From Hyphomicrobiales bacterium (GTDB taxonomy: Bacteria; Pseudomonadota; Alphaproteobacteria; Rhizobiales; Beijerinckiaceae), in assembly GCA_900466745.1 (NCBI GenBank), contig UBNE01000013.1:87424-151423 (forward strand): DNA of 64,000 bases, read 5' to 3'. Positions 26,360-38,760 of the stretch are shown one piece after another. A program made the position numbers and the translations under genes. Below the pieces are notes generated by a model. That model was not told the origin of the DNA. It made no database searches and saw only the letters and a program-made list of their open reading frames with translations. Position 1 is the first letter of the stretch. Each line of letters starts with the position of its first letter.

Positions 26360-26376
26360 TAACCGAAAATCGGTTA
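26360..26376. promoter_or_regulatory. Palindrome TAACCGA-AAA-TCGGTTA upstream of pdhA
   Basis: A perfect 7-bp inverted repeat with a 3-base spacer, in an AT-rich patch (26340-26415) between ftsB and pdhA. Its position about 120-135 bases upstream of the pdhA start suits an operator for the pyruvate dehydrogenase operon. No matching regulator is in the window. Confidence 0.45.
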
Positions 26377-26451
26377 TGCCTTCAATTTCTTTATAAATCA
26401 AATAGTTAAGCCATGTTGCACTGCGAGACAGCGTGCTCGCCAAGGTTTTTT

Positions 26452-26491
26452 CGATCCTCTACAACAAAGGTCGAAGGCCCTTGGAGGATCG
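26452..26491 (+). promoter_or_regulatory. Leader hairpin that can cover the pdhA ribosome-binding site
   Basis: CGATCCTC (26452-26459) is complementary to GAGGATCG (26484-26491), extended by one G-U and one A-U pair. The right arm contains the GGAGG Shine-Dalgarno of pdhA (ATG at 26495). Folding would hide the ribosome site, so the leader could control translation of the first operon gene. A T-run lies just before the left arm. Confidence 0.45.
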
Positions 26492-26494
26492 TCT

Positions 26495-27592
26495 ATGGCT
26501 GTTGCTGCGCGTCAATCGAAAGCTCCCGCCCCATCGAAAGCGGCCGCCAAGCCGGCGAAGGCCCGCTCGGCCAAGGAGGGAGCCGGACAGGCCGCTCCGG
26601 CACCCAGCAACGTCACTCCCTTCACCAAGGACGAGGATCTCCACGCCTATCGCGAGATGCTGCTGATCCGGCGCTTCGAGGAGAAGGCCGGCCAGATGTA
26701 CGGCATGGGCCTGATCGGCGGGTTCTGCCATCTCTATATCGGCCAGGAAGCCGTCGTCATCGGCATGCAGATGGCCGCGAAGGAGGGCGACCAGGTCATC
26801 ACCGGCTATCGCGACCATGGCCACATGCTCGCCTGCGGCATGGAATCGCGCGGCGTGATGGCGGAGCTGACCGGCCGGCGCGGCGGCTATTCGCGCGGCA
26901 AGGGCGGCTCGATGCACATGTTCTCGCGCGAGAAGAACTTCTTCGGCGGGCACGGCATCGTCGGCGCGCAGGTCTCGCTCGGCACCGGGCTCGGCTTCGC
27001 CAACTGGTATCGCGGCGACAACACCGTCTCGATGACCTATTTCGGCGACGGCGCCGCCAATCAGGGCCAGGTCTATGAGAGCTTCAACATGGCCGAGCTC
27101 TGGAAGCTGCCGGTCGTGTTCGTGATCGAGAACAACCGCTACGCCATGGGCACCGCGGTGAACCGGGCCTCGGCGCAGACCGATTTCTCGCGCCGCGGCG
27201 TCTCCTTCAACATTCCCGGCGAGCAGGTCGACGGCATGGATGTCCGCGCCGTGCGCGAGGCCGGCCAGCGCGCCATCGCGCATGCCCGCTCCGGCAAGGG
27301 GCCCTACATCCTCGAGATGCAGACCTATCGCTATCGCGGCCATTCGATGTCCGACCCGGCGAAGTACCGCTCCAAGGACGAGGTCCAGCGCATGCGCGAG
27401 GAGCACGACCCGATCGAGCAGGTGCGCGCCCGCCTGATCCGCGAGTTCAAGGTCGCCGAGGACGAGCTGAAGGCGATCGACGCCAAGGTCCGCGAGATCG
27501 TCAACGACGCGGCCGAATTCGCCACGCATGATCCCGAACCCGATGCGTCGGAGCTCTATACCGACATCCTGCTGGAGCCGGCGCAGGGCTGA
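26495..27592 (+). CDS. pdhA: Pyruvate dehydrogenase E1 component, alpha subunit
   Basis: A 365-residue thiamine-diphosphate enzyme subunit that decarboxylates pyruvate in the PDH complex. After an Ala/Lys/Pro-rich N-terminal extension (about 1-45) the E1-alpha domain begins. The ThDP/Mg motif is GDGAANQGQVYESFNMAELW with IENNRYAMG, and the phosphorylation-loop-like YRYRGHSMSDP is present. The start has GGAGG. It heads pdhA-pdhB-pdhC-lpd. Confidence 0.96.
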   Translation: MAVAARQSKAPAPSKAAAKPAKARSAKEGAGQAAPAPSNVTPFTKDEDLHAYREMLLIRRFEEKAGQMYGMGLIGGFCHLYIGQEAVVIGMQMAAKEGDQVITGYRDHGHMLACGMESRGVMAELTGRRGGYSRGKGGSMHMFSREKNFFGGHGIVGAQVSLGTGLGFANWYRGDNTVSMTYFGDGAANQGQVYESFNMAELWKLPVVFVIENNRYAMGTAVNRASAQTDFSRRGVSFNIPGEQVDGMDVRAVREAGQRAIAHARSGKGPYILEMQTYRYRGHSMSDPAKYRSKDEVQRMREEHDPIEQVRARLIREFKVAEDELKAIDAKVREIVNDAAEFATHDPEPDASELYTDILLEPAQG

Positions 27593-27649
27593 CGCCCGCG
27601 CCCTTGCCGCCTCTCGCCTTTCCCCGCGTCTCAGAATCCGGGTGCGTTC

Positions 27650-29074
<1,425 letters not shown>

Positions 29075-29088
29075 GAGGGGGCTGACCG

Positions 29089-30465
29089 ATGCCGACCAAC
29101 ATCCTGATGCCCGCGCTCTCTCCGACGATGGAGAAGGGCAATCTCGCCAAATGGCTGAAGAAGGAAGGCGACACGATCAAGTCCGGCGACATCATTGCCG
29201 AGATCGAGACCGACAAGGCGACGATGGAGGTCGAGGCGGTCGACGAGGGCATCCTCGCCAGGATCGTCGTGCCGGAGGGCACGGCCGACGTCCCGGTCAA
29301 CGAGATCATCGGCGTGATCGCCGGCGAGGGCGAGGATCCCAAGAGCGTCTCCGCGCCGGCGGCCGGCGCCGCGCCCGCCAAGGCGGAAGCGCCCAAGGCC
29401 GAGCCGGCACAGGCCGAGTCCGCGAAATCCGAAGCGGCCCCGGCGGCTGCTCCCGCCGCGGTCAAGGCGCCCGCCGCGCCGGCGCCGACCGCCGCAGCGG
29501 CTTCCGCCGGCGGCGACCGACCCTTCGCCTCGCCGCTGGCGCGCCGGCTCGCCCGGGAGGCCGGGCTCGACCTCTCTGCCATCCAGGGCTCCGGCCCGCA
29601 TGGCCGCATCGTCGAGAAGGATGTCGAGGCCGCCAAGAAGGGCGGCGCCGCCAAGGCCGCTCCGGCGGCTGCGCCGGCTGGTGCCACGGCCGCGCCCAAG
29701 CCCGGAGCCGCTCCGCTCGCGGCCGGCCCCTCCGACGAGGCGGTCAAGAAGCTGTTCGAGCCGGGCTCCTATGAGGAGATCCCGCATGACGGCATGCGCA
29801 AGACCATCGCGCGCCGCCTGACCGAGGCCAAGCAGACCATCCCGCATTTCTACGTCACCGTGGATTGCGAGCTGGACGCGCTGCTGAAGCTCAGGGCCGA
29901 GCTCAACGCCGCCGCGCCCGAGAAGGACGGCAAGCCGGCCTACAAGCTCTCGGTCAACGACATGGTCATCAAGGCGCTGGCGCTGGCGCTGAAGGCCGTG
30001 CCGGACGCCAATGTCTCCTGGACCGAAGGCGCGATGCTCAAGCACAAGCACGCGGATGTCGGCGTCGCGGTATCGATCCCGGGCGGGCTGATCACGCCGA
30101 TCGTGCGCGATGCCTGCCACAAGACGCTGTCGCAGATCTCCAACGAGATGAAGGACTATGCGGCGCGCGCCAAGGCCCGCAAGCTGAAGCCCGAGGAGTA
30201 CCAGGGCGGCACCACGGCGGTCTCCAACCTCGGCATGTTCGGGGTCAAGGACTTCGCCGCGGTGATCAACCCGCCGCATGCGACGATCCTGGCGGTCGGC
30301 GCCGGCGAGCAGCGCGTCGTGGTCAAGAACGGCCAGCCGGCCGTCGCGACGGTGATGTCGGTGACGCTCTCGACCGACCATCGCGCGGTCGACGGCGCGC
30401 TCGGCGCGGAACTGCTGCAGGCGTTCAAGGGCTATATCGAGAAGCCCATGGCGATGCTGGTCTGA
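29089..30465 (+). CDS. pdhC: Dihydrolipoamide acetyltransferase (PDH E2)
   Basis: The 458-residue core of the PDH complex, which moves the acetyl group to CoA. It has a lipoyl domain (Lys43 in [10 protein letters not shown]), an Ala/Pro/Lys linker (about 85-140), a peripheral-subunit-binding domain (FASPLARRLAREAGLDLSAI... about 144-180), a second linker, and the catalytic domain ending with the active-site STDHRAVDGALGAELL. The start is 14 bases after pdhB, after AGAGGGGGCTG. Confidence 0.96.
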   Translation: MPTNILMPALSPTMEKGNLAKWLKKEGDTIKSGDIIAEIETDKATMEVEAVDEGILARIVVPEGTADVPVNEIIGVIAGEGEDPKSVSAPAAGAAPAKAEAPKAEPAQAESAKSEAAPAAAPAAVKAPAAPAPTAAAASAGGDRPFASPLARRLAREAGLDLSAIQGSGPHGRIVEKDVEAAKKGGAAKAAPAAAPAGATAAPKPGAAPLAAGPSDEAVKKLFEPGSYEEIPHDGMRKTIARRLTEAKQTIPHFYVTVDCELDALLKLRAELNAAAPEKDGKPAYKLSVNDMVIKALALALKAVPDANVSWTEGAMLKHKHADVGVAVSIPGGLITPIVRDACHKTLSQISNEMKDYAARAKARKLKPEEYQGGTTAVSNLGMFGVKDFAAVINPPHATILAVGAGEQRVVVKNGQPAVATVMSVTLSTDHRAVDGALGAELLQAFKGYIEKPMAMLV

Positions 30466-30481
30466 GCGGCGGGAGAGCACC

Positions 30482-31921
30482 ATGGCTGACTACGACATCA
30501 TCGTCATCGGCTCCGGCCCCGGTGGCTACATCGCCGCGATCCGGGCCGCGCAGCTCGGCTTCCGCACCGCCATCGTCGAGCGCGAGCACCTCGCCGGCAT
30601 CTGTTCGAACTGGGGCTGCATCCCGACGAAAGCCCTTCTTCGGTCCGCCGAGATCCTGCATTACGGCGAGCACGCCAAGGATTACGGGCTGACGCTGGAA
30701 GGCTCGTTCAAGGCCGATCTGGAAGCGGTCGTGAAGCGCTCGCGCGGCATCGCGGTCAGGATGAACAACGGCGTCCAGTTCCTGATGAAGAAGAACAAGG
30801 TCGACGTGATCTGGGGCGAGGCCAAGTTGACCAAGCCCGGCACGATCGCGGTCGCGCCGACCAGGAAGCCGGCGATGCAGCCGCAGGGGCCGGTGCCGAA
30901 GGGCGCCAAGGGCGAGGGCAGCTATACCGCCGACCACATCATCGTCGCGACCGGCGCAAGGCCGCGCGCGCTGCCCGGCATCGAGCCGGACGGCAAGCTG
31001 ATCTGGACCTATTTCGAGTCGCTCGTTCCGGCCAAGCTGCCGAAATCGCTGCTCGTCATGGGCTCCGGCGCCATCGGCATCGAGTTCGCCTCGTTCTACC
31101 GGACCTTGGGGGTCGAGGTGACGGTGGTCGAATTGCTGCCGCAGATCCTGCCCGTCGAGGATGCCGAGATCGCCGCCTTCGCGCGCAAGGCCTTCGAGAA
31201 GCAGGGCATCAAGATCATCACCGGCGCCAAGGTGACCAAGGTCGAGAAGGGCGCCGATTCCGTCACCGCCCATATCGAGGACGAGAAGGGCGGCAAGCAG
31301 ACGATCCAGGCCGAGCGGCTGATCTCGGCCGTCGGCGTCGTCGGCAATGTCGAGAATATCGGGCTCGAAGCGCTCGGCGTGAAGACCGATCGCGGCTGCA
31401 TCGTCATCGACGAATTCTGCCGCACCAACGTCAAGGGCGTCTACGCCATCGGCGACGTCGCCGGCCCGCCGATGCTGGCGCACAAGGCCGAGCACGAGGC
31501 GGTGATCTGCGTCGAGGCGATCAAGGGGCTGCATCCGCATCCGATGGACAAGCAGATGATCCCGGGCTGCACCTATTGCCACCCGCAGATCGCCAGCGTC
31601 GGCCTGACCGAGGCGAAGGCCAAGGCCGCCGGCCACGAGATCAAGGTCGGCCGCTTCAACTTCGTCGCCAACGGCAAGGCCGTGGCGCTGGGCGAGGATT
31701 CGGGCCTGGCCAAGACGATCTTCGACGCCAAGACCGGCAAGCTGCTCGGCGCCCATCTGGTCGGCCCGGAAGTGACCGAGCTGATCCAGGGCTTCGTCGT
31801 CGCGATGAACCTCGAGACGACCGAGGAAGAGCTGATGCACACCATCTTCCCGCATCCGACCCTGTCGGAGGTGATGAAGGAGAGCGTGCTCGACGCCTAT
31901 GGCAAGGTGCTGAACGCCTGA
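30482..31921 (+). CDS. lpdA: Dihydrolipoamide dehydrogenase (E3)
   Basis: A 479-residue FAD flavoenzyme that reoxidises the lipoyl groups with NAD+. Visible are the FAD motif IGSGPGGYIAAIRAA, the redox disulfide CSNWGC (Cys41, Cys46), the NAD motif VMGSGAIGIEFASFYRTLG, ATGARPRALPG, and the dimer-interface HPTLSE with its catalytic His. An insert near residues 120-145 rich in Pro/Lys is a variant I associate with alphaproteobacterial PDH-linked E3. The start has GGGAGAGCACC. A large repeat hairpin follows the gene. Confidence 0.95.
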   Translation: MADYDIIVIGSGPGGYIAAIRAAQLGFRTAIVEREHLAGICSNWGCIPTKALLRSAEILHYGEHAKDYGLTLEGSFKADLEAVVKRSRGIAVRMNNGVQFLMKKNKVDVIWGEAKLTKPGTIAVAPTRKPAMQPQGPVPKGAKGEGSYTADHIIVATGARPRALPGIEPDGKLIWTYFESLVPAKLPKSLLVMGSGAIGIEFASFYRTLGVEVTVVELLPQILPVEDAEIAAFARKAFEKQGIKIITGAKVTKVEKGADSVTAHIEDEKGGKQTIQAERLISAVGVVGNVENIGLEALGVKTDRGCIVIDEFCRTNVKGVYAIGDVAGPPMLAHKAEHEAVICVEAIKGLHPHPMDKQMIPGCTYCHPQIASVGLTEAKAKAAGHEIKVGRFNFVANGKAVALGEDSGLAKTIFDAKTGKLLGAHLVGPEVTELIQGFVVAMNLETTEEELMHTIFPHPTLSEVMKESVLDAYGKVLNA

Positions 31922-31945
31922 CGAAAGGCGCTGGCGACCACTGCC

Positions 31946-32055
31946 GTCATCCCGGCCAAGCCGCGAAGCGGCGCCGATCCGGGATCCATGCCTGAGCCTC
32001 TATCGGAAAGGCTCAGGCATGGATCCCGGGTCTCCCTGCGGTCGCCCGGGATGAC
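31946..32055. repeat. Mosaic intergenic hairpin repeat (GTCATCCCGG type), copy 2
   Basis: Bounded by GTCATCCCGG and CCGGGATGAC. In the centre a perfect 19-bp stem (31981-31999 with 32009-32027, starting GGGATCCATGCC) surrounds a 9-base loop. Smaller arms (CCGCGAAGCGG) lie on the left. It shares blocks with copies 1 and 3. Sitting 24 bases after lpdA, it probably ends or protects the pdh transcript. Confidence 0.75.
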
Positions 32056-32085
32056 CTGTCCGTTGTTTGCGGGCATAGTTCGGTC

Positions 32086-32424
32086 ATGCCGCCGCGCACC
32101 CGCAAATCGCCCAAGCCCGACCGCGTCGTCCGCGACGAGGAGGTCGAGATCCTGCCGCCGCGCCGGACGCTGCCGCTCGACTGGAGCGTCATCGTGCCGA
32201 CGGTCGCCTCGGGAACCGTCATCGGCTTCGCCGCGAGCCTCGTGGTCGGCGGCGGCGGGCTGATCCGCCATGCGGTGGTCGGCGTCCTCGGCATGCTGGT
32301 CGGGCAGGGCATCGTGCGCCTCACCGGCTGGCGGCTGAACACCGGCTACGGCTTCCTCGACGATGCTGGCATGGCGGTCCTCGGCGCCATCCTGGTCATC
32401 CTGCTGGCCCGCTTCATCGCCTGA
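32086..32424 (+). CDS. Small membrane protein, GlsB/YeaQ/YmgE (transglycosylase-associated)-like
   Basis: A 112-residue protein with a charged N-terminus (MPPRTRKSPKPDRVVRDEE) and three hydrophobic segments. The Gly-rich middle (VVGGGGLIRHAVVGVLGMLVGQ) and final helix (GMAVLGAILVILLARFIA) follow the pattern of GlsB/YeaQ-type stress membrane proteins, whose function is poorly known. The match is by pattern only. It lies downstream of the pdh operon but beyond a strong hairpin, so it may have its own promoter. Confidence 0.6.
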   Translation: MPPRTRKSPKPDRVVRDEEVEILPPRRTLPLDWSVIVPTVASGTVIGFAASLVVGGGGLIRHAVVGVLGMLVGQGIVRLTGWRLNTGYGFLDDAGMAVLGAILVILLARFIA

Positions 32425-32440
32425 GCGCATCGTCACCGGG

Positions 32441-32592
32441 CGGGCCGCAAGGCCCGGAACCCGGAACCGATGGCCCGGCTCGATAAGGCATCACCCGATC
32501 GTCCTGCTTCCCGACAAAGCGCATCCGTTCCGGGTTTCGGGCTCATGGCTTTGCCATGCCCCGGAATGACGGTGGTGGTTCCGTACGGAACC
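32441..32592. repeat. Hairpins and repeat block between the GlsB-like gene and aat
   Basis: CGGGCC-GCAA-GGCCCG (32441-32456), a stem closed by a GNRA-type loop, follows the GlsB-like stop by 17 bases. Next comes a larger mosaic repeat (about 32522-32572) with TTCCGGG...CCCCGGAA outer arms and CATGGC-TTT-GCCATG inner arms. Last is a 16-bp perfect palindrome GGTTCCGTACGGAACC (32577-32592). The two flanking genes converge here, so these likely act as transcript ends. Confidence 0.55.
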
Positions 32593-32636
32593 GGAATGGC
32601 GGTTGACGTGCCGCGTGCGATATTCAGTCCGATGAT

Positions 32637-33314
32637 CTAACCGCGCAGTGCCGCCAGCGCCTCTGCTCCCGTGACGGCCGTCGCCGCCGGCCAGGCGAAC
32701 CAGTTGCCCCGATGGCGCAAGGCGTCCTCCAGCCGCAGGCGATAGGCGTCGCGCGGGATCTCGATGGTGCCGAACTGGGCGAGATGGCCGGTCTGGAATT
32801 GGGTGTCGAGCAGGCGATAGCCGCCATGGCGCAGCCGCGCGACGAGATGGACGAGCGCCACCTTCGAGGCGTCGGTCTCGCGGTGGAACATGCTCTCGCC
32901 GAAGAAGGCGGCGCCGAGCGACAGCCCGTAGAGCCCGCCGACGAGCCGGCCGTCGCGCCAGCACTCGACCGTATGGGCGTATCCGAGCGTGAACAACTCG
33001 CCGAAGATCGCGCGGATGCGGCCGTTGATCCAGGTCTCGGGCCGGTCCGGCCGCTGCTCGGCGCAGGCGGCGATCACGGCCGCGAAATCGCTGTCGACCC
33101 GGACCTCAAAACGGTCGGAGCGCAGGGTGCGGGCGAGCCGCGCGGAGAGATGGAAGCCGTCGAGCGGAATGATGCCGCGCCATTCCGGCTCGACCCAGAA
33201 CAGCCCCGGGTCGTCCGCCGTCTCGGCTATCGGGAAGATGCCGGCCGCATAGGCGCGCAGCATGATCTCCGGCGTGATGTCGGGCGTGTGCACGGGAACG
33301 GACCGGGCTTTCAT
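32637..33314 (-). CDS. aat: Leucyl/phenylalanyl-tRNA-protein transferase
   Basis: Adds Leu or Phe to N-terminal Lys/Arg of proteins, marking them for ClpS/ClpAP (N-end rule). The protein (about 225 residues) starts [31 protein letters not shown]. The family core [34 protein letters not shown] and [18 protein letters not shown] is intact. The frame can begin ten codons earlier at a TTG (33344), but the ATG at 33314 fits the family length. The ribosome site is weak. Confidence 0.93.
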   Translation of the reverse strand: MKARSVPVHTPDITPEIMLRAYAAGIFPIAETADDPGLFWVEPEWRGIIPLDGFHLSARLARTLRSDRFEVRVDSDFAAVIAACAEQRPDRPETWINGRIRAIFGELFTLGYAHTVECWRDGRLVGGLYGLSLGAAFFGESMFHRETDASKVALVHLVARLRHGGYRLLDTQFQTGHLAQFGTIEIPRDAYRLRLEDALRHRGNWFAWPAATAVTGAEALAALRG

Positions 33315-33436
33315 GAGAGGATGGGAGCCTGCGGCGGCGGGCAAGTCAAACGGGAAGGCCGTCTTTCGCGCAACATCGCGCCGGGTTGCCCGCCATCGCC
33401 TCGGCGCCGTTTCCGGAACGACCGAAGGAAAGCCAC

Positions 33437-33550
33437 GTCATCCCGGGCAGGCGGCCCTGGGCCGCGCCGATCCGGAATCCCTGCCGGAGCGTATGCCGCA
33501 AAGGTCCGGGCCTGGATCCCGGGCCTCCCTTCGGGCAACCGGGGCGAGAT
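33437..33550. repeat. Mosaic intergenic hairpin repeat (GTCATCCCGG type), copy 3
   Basis: Begins GTCATCCCGGGCAGGCGGCC, contains GCGCCGATCCGGAATCCCTGCC and CTGGATCCCGGGCCTCCCTTCG, and fades at the right edge. It is a diverged relative of copies 1 and 2. It lies between the aat start and the gyrA 3' end, both on the minus strand. Confidence 0.65.
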
Positions 33551-33559
33551 GCGGCGGAG

Positions 33560-33594
33560 GGCGGTATCTTCAGGCGAAGACTGAAGATACCGCC
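33560..33594 (-). terminator. 14-bp hairpin after gyrA
   Basis: GGCGGTATCTTCAG (33560-33573) pairs perfectly with CTGAAGATACCGCC (33581-33594) around a 7-base loop, ending 17 bases beyond the gyrA stop on the minus strand. No U-tract follows, so it may be a weak terminator or an mRNA-stabilising end. Confidence 0.6.
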
Positions 33595-33610
33595 ACAACC
33601 GCCTGAGCCC

Positions 33611-36409
<2,799 letters not shown>

Positions 36410-36500
36410 CTGGGAATGTCCCGATTCCTGTTTGTTTTGAGCTCTCTGGCTATCCGATTCCGGTTCTTCGCGCCAGCAAAAGCAGGCTCTGTCCAAGCAA

Positions 36501-36516
36501 AAAAATCATGATTTTT
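36501..36516. promoter_or_regulatory. AT-rich palindrome in the gyrA/marC divergent region
   Basis: AAAAATCATGATTTTT is a perfect 16-bp palindrome in an otherwise GC-rich 211-base divergent region. It probably belongs to the gyrA control region (gyrase promoters are supercoiling-sensitive), but no factor can be named. Confidence 0.4.
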
Positions 36517-36620
36517 ATCAAGGCGTTACGGGTCGTTTTCGAGCCGTCGCGGACAGCCTGCCATAATCCCGCCTTTCTTGGCGGGTGACGGCGGGCGAAA
36601 CTCGTGGTGAAGTCCGGCCG

Positions 36621-37250
36621 ATGTACGCCGAATTCGCCACCGCAGCCCTCGTCACCATGCTGGTGACGCTCGATCCGCCGGGCCTCGCGCCGATCTTCCT
36701 GTCGCTGACGCGCGGCATGTCGGCGGGGGAGCAGCGGCAGGTCGCGATCCGCGCCTCGATCATCGCCTTCTGCATCATGGGCTTCTTCGGCGTGGCCGGG
36801 GACGTCGTGCTGAAGGCGCTCGGCGTCTCGCTGCCGGCCTTCCGCATCGCCGGCGGGCTCCTGCTGTTCTGGATCGCCTTCGAGATGGTGTTCGAGCGCC
36901 GGACCGAGCGCAAGCAGCAGACGGCCGAGACGGCGATCACGCAGGACCATATCCGCAACGTCGCGGCCTTTCCGCTGGCGATCCCGCTGATGGCGGGGCC
37001 GGGGGCGCTGACCGCGATGATTCTGCTCGCCGGCCGCGCGCAGGGCGACCCGGTGCTGCTGGTCACGCTGGCGGTGATCTGCGGGCTGGTGATCCTGTGC
37101 TGCCTCGCCGTCTTCCTGGCCGCCTCGTCGATCGCCAAGCTTCTCGGCGTGACCGGCAATGTCGTGCTGACGCGGCTGCTCGGCGTGATCCTGGCGGCGC
37201 TGGCCGTGCAGTTCGTGATCGACGGGGTGAAGGCGACTTTGGCGGGGTAG
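36621..37250 (+). CDS. MarC-family (UPF0056) integral membrane protein
   Basis: A 209-residue inner-membrane protein with six hydrophobic segments. The family core is recognisable: LVTLDPPGLAPIFLSLTRGMS, AFRIAGGLLLFWIAFEMVF and AAFPLAIPLMAGPGALTAMILLA. The ATG at 36621 was preferred over one twelve codons earlier because it starts right at the family N-terminus (MYAEFATAALVTMLV). MarC proteins were once linked to antibiotic resistance, but their function is unsettled. It is divergent from gyrA. Confidence 0.9.
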   Translation: MYAEFATAALVTMLVTLDPPGLAPIFLSLTRGMSAGEQRQVAIRASIIAFCIMGFFGVAGDVVLKALGVSLPAFRIAGGLLLFWIAFEMVFERRTERKQQTAETAITQDHIRNVAAFPLAIPLMAGPGALTAMILLAGRAQGDPVLLVTLAVICGLVILCCLAVFLAASSIAKLLGVTGNVVLTRLLGVILAALAVQFVIDGVKATLAG

Positions 37251-37288
37251 GCGGAGCGCGCCCGGTGCCGGAAAGGGCTTGCTTATTG

Positions 37289-37306
37289 CATAAGTGAATG
37301 CTTATG
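37289..37306 (+). promoter_or_regulatory. Operator-like inverted repeat before the arsR gene
   Basis: CATAAG-TGAATG-CTTATG is a perfect inverted repeat ending seven bases before the arsR-type start. It lies in an AT-rich patch holding a -10-like TATGTTAT. Both position and form fit self-regulation by an ArsR repressor. Confidence 0.55.
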
Positions 37307-37313
37307 TTATGGC

Positions 37314-37628
37314 ATGGCCGAGAACGACATCTTCAAGGCGCTGGCCGATCCGACGCGCCGCGCGATCTTCGAGAAGCTGGCGGCCGGCGGCATGAACGCC
37401 AGCGCCCTGCGCGAGGGCATCGCGATCAGCCAGCCGGCGATGTCGCAGCACCTGTCGGTGCTGCGCGGTGCCGGGCTGGTGCGCGAGGAGCGGCAGGGGC
37501 GCTTCGTCCGCTACGAGGTCGATCCGCAAGGCCTCGCCGCGATCGCGCAATGGCTGGCGAAATACCGCGCCTACTGGCCCCGGCGCATCGAGGCCCTCAA
37601 GGGCCTGCTCAAGGAGATGGACCAATGA
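37314..37628 (+). CDS. ArsR-family winged-helix regulator
   Basis: A 104-residue DNA-binding protein: IFKALADPTRRAIFEKLAAGG and the recognition helix SQPAMSQHLSVLRGAGLVREERQGRFVRYEV. No metal-binding Cys motif (ELCVCDL) is present, so it is not a classical arsenic or metal sensor. It belongs to the subgroup paired with SRPBCC proteins. Its stop overlaps the next start (ATGA), so the two are co-translated. A palindrome overlaps its promoter. Confidence 0.92.
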   Translation: MAENDIFKALADPTRRAIFEKLAAGGMNASALREGIAISQPAMSQHLSVLRGAGLVREERQGRFVRYEVDPQGLAAIAQWLAKYRAYWPRRIEALKGLLKEMDQ

Positions 37629-37981
37629 GCGCAGACGAGGCCGAAGGGGCGCCCGAGCCTCTGGTCCTGGACTATCGGCTCGATGCGCCGCCGGAGAAGG
37701 TCTGGCGCGCGATCAGCATGCCCGGGCTGCGGGAGGCCTGGCTGCCGGGCGCCGATCTGGCCGATCCCGAGCCGATCGTTCTCGCGCCGGGGGAAGCCCT
37801 GCGCTACCGCATGCGCGAGGACGAGCCGCCCTTCCGCGAAAGCGCCGTCACCTTCCGGATCTCCGCCGACGCGGCCGGCGGCACCCGCCTCAACGTGATC
37901 CACGAGCGCGCGGCGTGTTCTGACGGACGGACGATCATGGCGGCGAACAGCAACGCGCCGCCGCTGCTGCGCGCGGCCTGA
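37625..37981 (+). CDS. SRPBCC/AHSA1-like domain protein
   Basis: A 118-residue START-like fold protein beginning [30 protein letters not shown], the usual beta-helix start of AHSA1-related proteins, and ending in the [20 protein letters not shown] strand pair. It is shorter than many AHSA1 proteins (140-160 residues), and the C-terminal helix looks abbreviated. It is coupled to the arsR gene upstream, a common pairing in which the SRPBCC protein may bind a small hydrophobic ligand. The ligand is unknown. Confidence 0.8.
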   Translation: MSADEAEGAPEPLVLDYRLDAPPEKVWRAISMPGLREAWLPGADLADPEPIVLAPGEALRYRMREDEPPFRESAVTFRISADAAGGTRLNVIHERAACSDGRTIMAANSNAPPLLRAA

Positions 37982-38024
37982 CACCCTCACTTCCGGTCCC
38001 ATCCACAGCCTATGGAGTTCGCCG

Positions 38025-38648
38025 ATGCGCGAAACGATGCAACTCGTCCCTATGGTCGTCGAGCAGTCGAGCCGCGGGGAACGCTCCTTCGACATCTATT
38101 CCCGGCTGCTGCGCGAGCGCATCATCTTCATCAACGGCGAGGTCAACGATGCGATGAGCGCGCTGGTCTGCGCCCAGCTCCTGTTCCTGGAGGCGGAAAA
38201 CCCGAAGCGGCCGATCCATCTCTACATCAATTCGCCCGGCGGCGTCGTGACCAGCGGCTTCGCCATGTACGACACGATGCGCTACATCCGCGCGCCGGTG
38301 CATACGCTGTGCATGGGCACGGCCCGCTCGATGGGCTCGTTCCTTTTGATGGCGGGCGAGCCGGGCGAGCGCGCGGCGCTGCCCAATGCGAGCCTGCATG
38401 TGCACCAGCCGCTCGGCGGCTTCCAGGGGCAGGCCTCGGACATCCTGATCCATGCCGAGGAGATGCAGCAGACCAAGCGCCGGGTCACGCGCCTCTATGC
38501 CGAGCATTGCGGGCGCAGCTACGAGGAGGTCGAGCGCACGCTGGACCGCGACCGCTTCATGACGGCGCAGGAGGCCCTGGAATGGGGGCTGATCGACCGC
38601 GTCGTGGATCGGGCGGAGGATCGGCCGGGCATCCCGGCCCAGCCCTGA
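38025..38648 (+). CDS. clpP: ClpP-type serine protease paralogue
   Basis: A 207-residue ClpP peptidase subunit. The triad is intact: Ser102 in [10 protein letters not shown], His127 in LHVHQPLGG and Asp176 in [18 protein letters not shown]. The loop before Ser (GTAR in place of GQAA) differs from the usual form, which suggests a second paralogue rather than the main ClpP. No clpX, tig or lon is adjacent, unlike the standard tig-clpP-clpX-lon cluster. It probably works with a Clp ATPase encoded elsewhere. Confidence 0.92.
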   Translation: MRETMQLVPMVVEQSSRGERSFDIYSRLLRERIIFINGEVNDAMSALVCAQLLFLEAENPKRPIHLYINSPGGVVTSGFAMYDTMRYIRAPVHTLCMGTARSMGSFLLMAGEPGERAALPNASLHVHQPLGGFQGQASDILIHAEEMQQTKRRVTRLYAEHCGRSYEEVERTLDRDRFMTAQEALEWGLIDRVVDRAEDRPGIPAQP

Positions 38649-38760
38649 GGCTCCGAAAGAACCTTGCAAATCGGCCGGCGAATTGCAGCGCCTCTCTCGC
38701 CGCCGCTGCGCTATCGTCCCTCCGCCGCCGAAGAGGCTTCGGCCGGCGGAGGGAGAAGCC

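Noticed and set aside
26355..26380. CtrA-type site in the pdhA upstream region
   Set aside because: TTAA half-sites occur but not with the 7-base spacing of the CtrA consensus; a plain palindrome describes it better.
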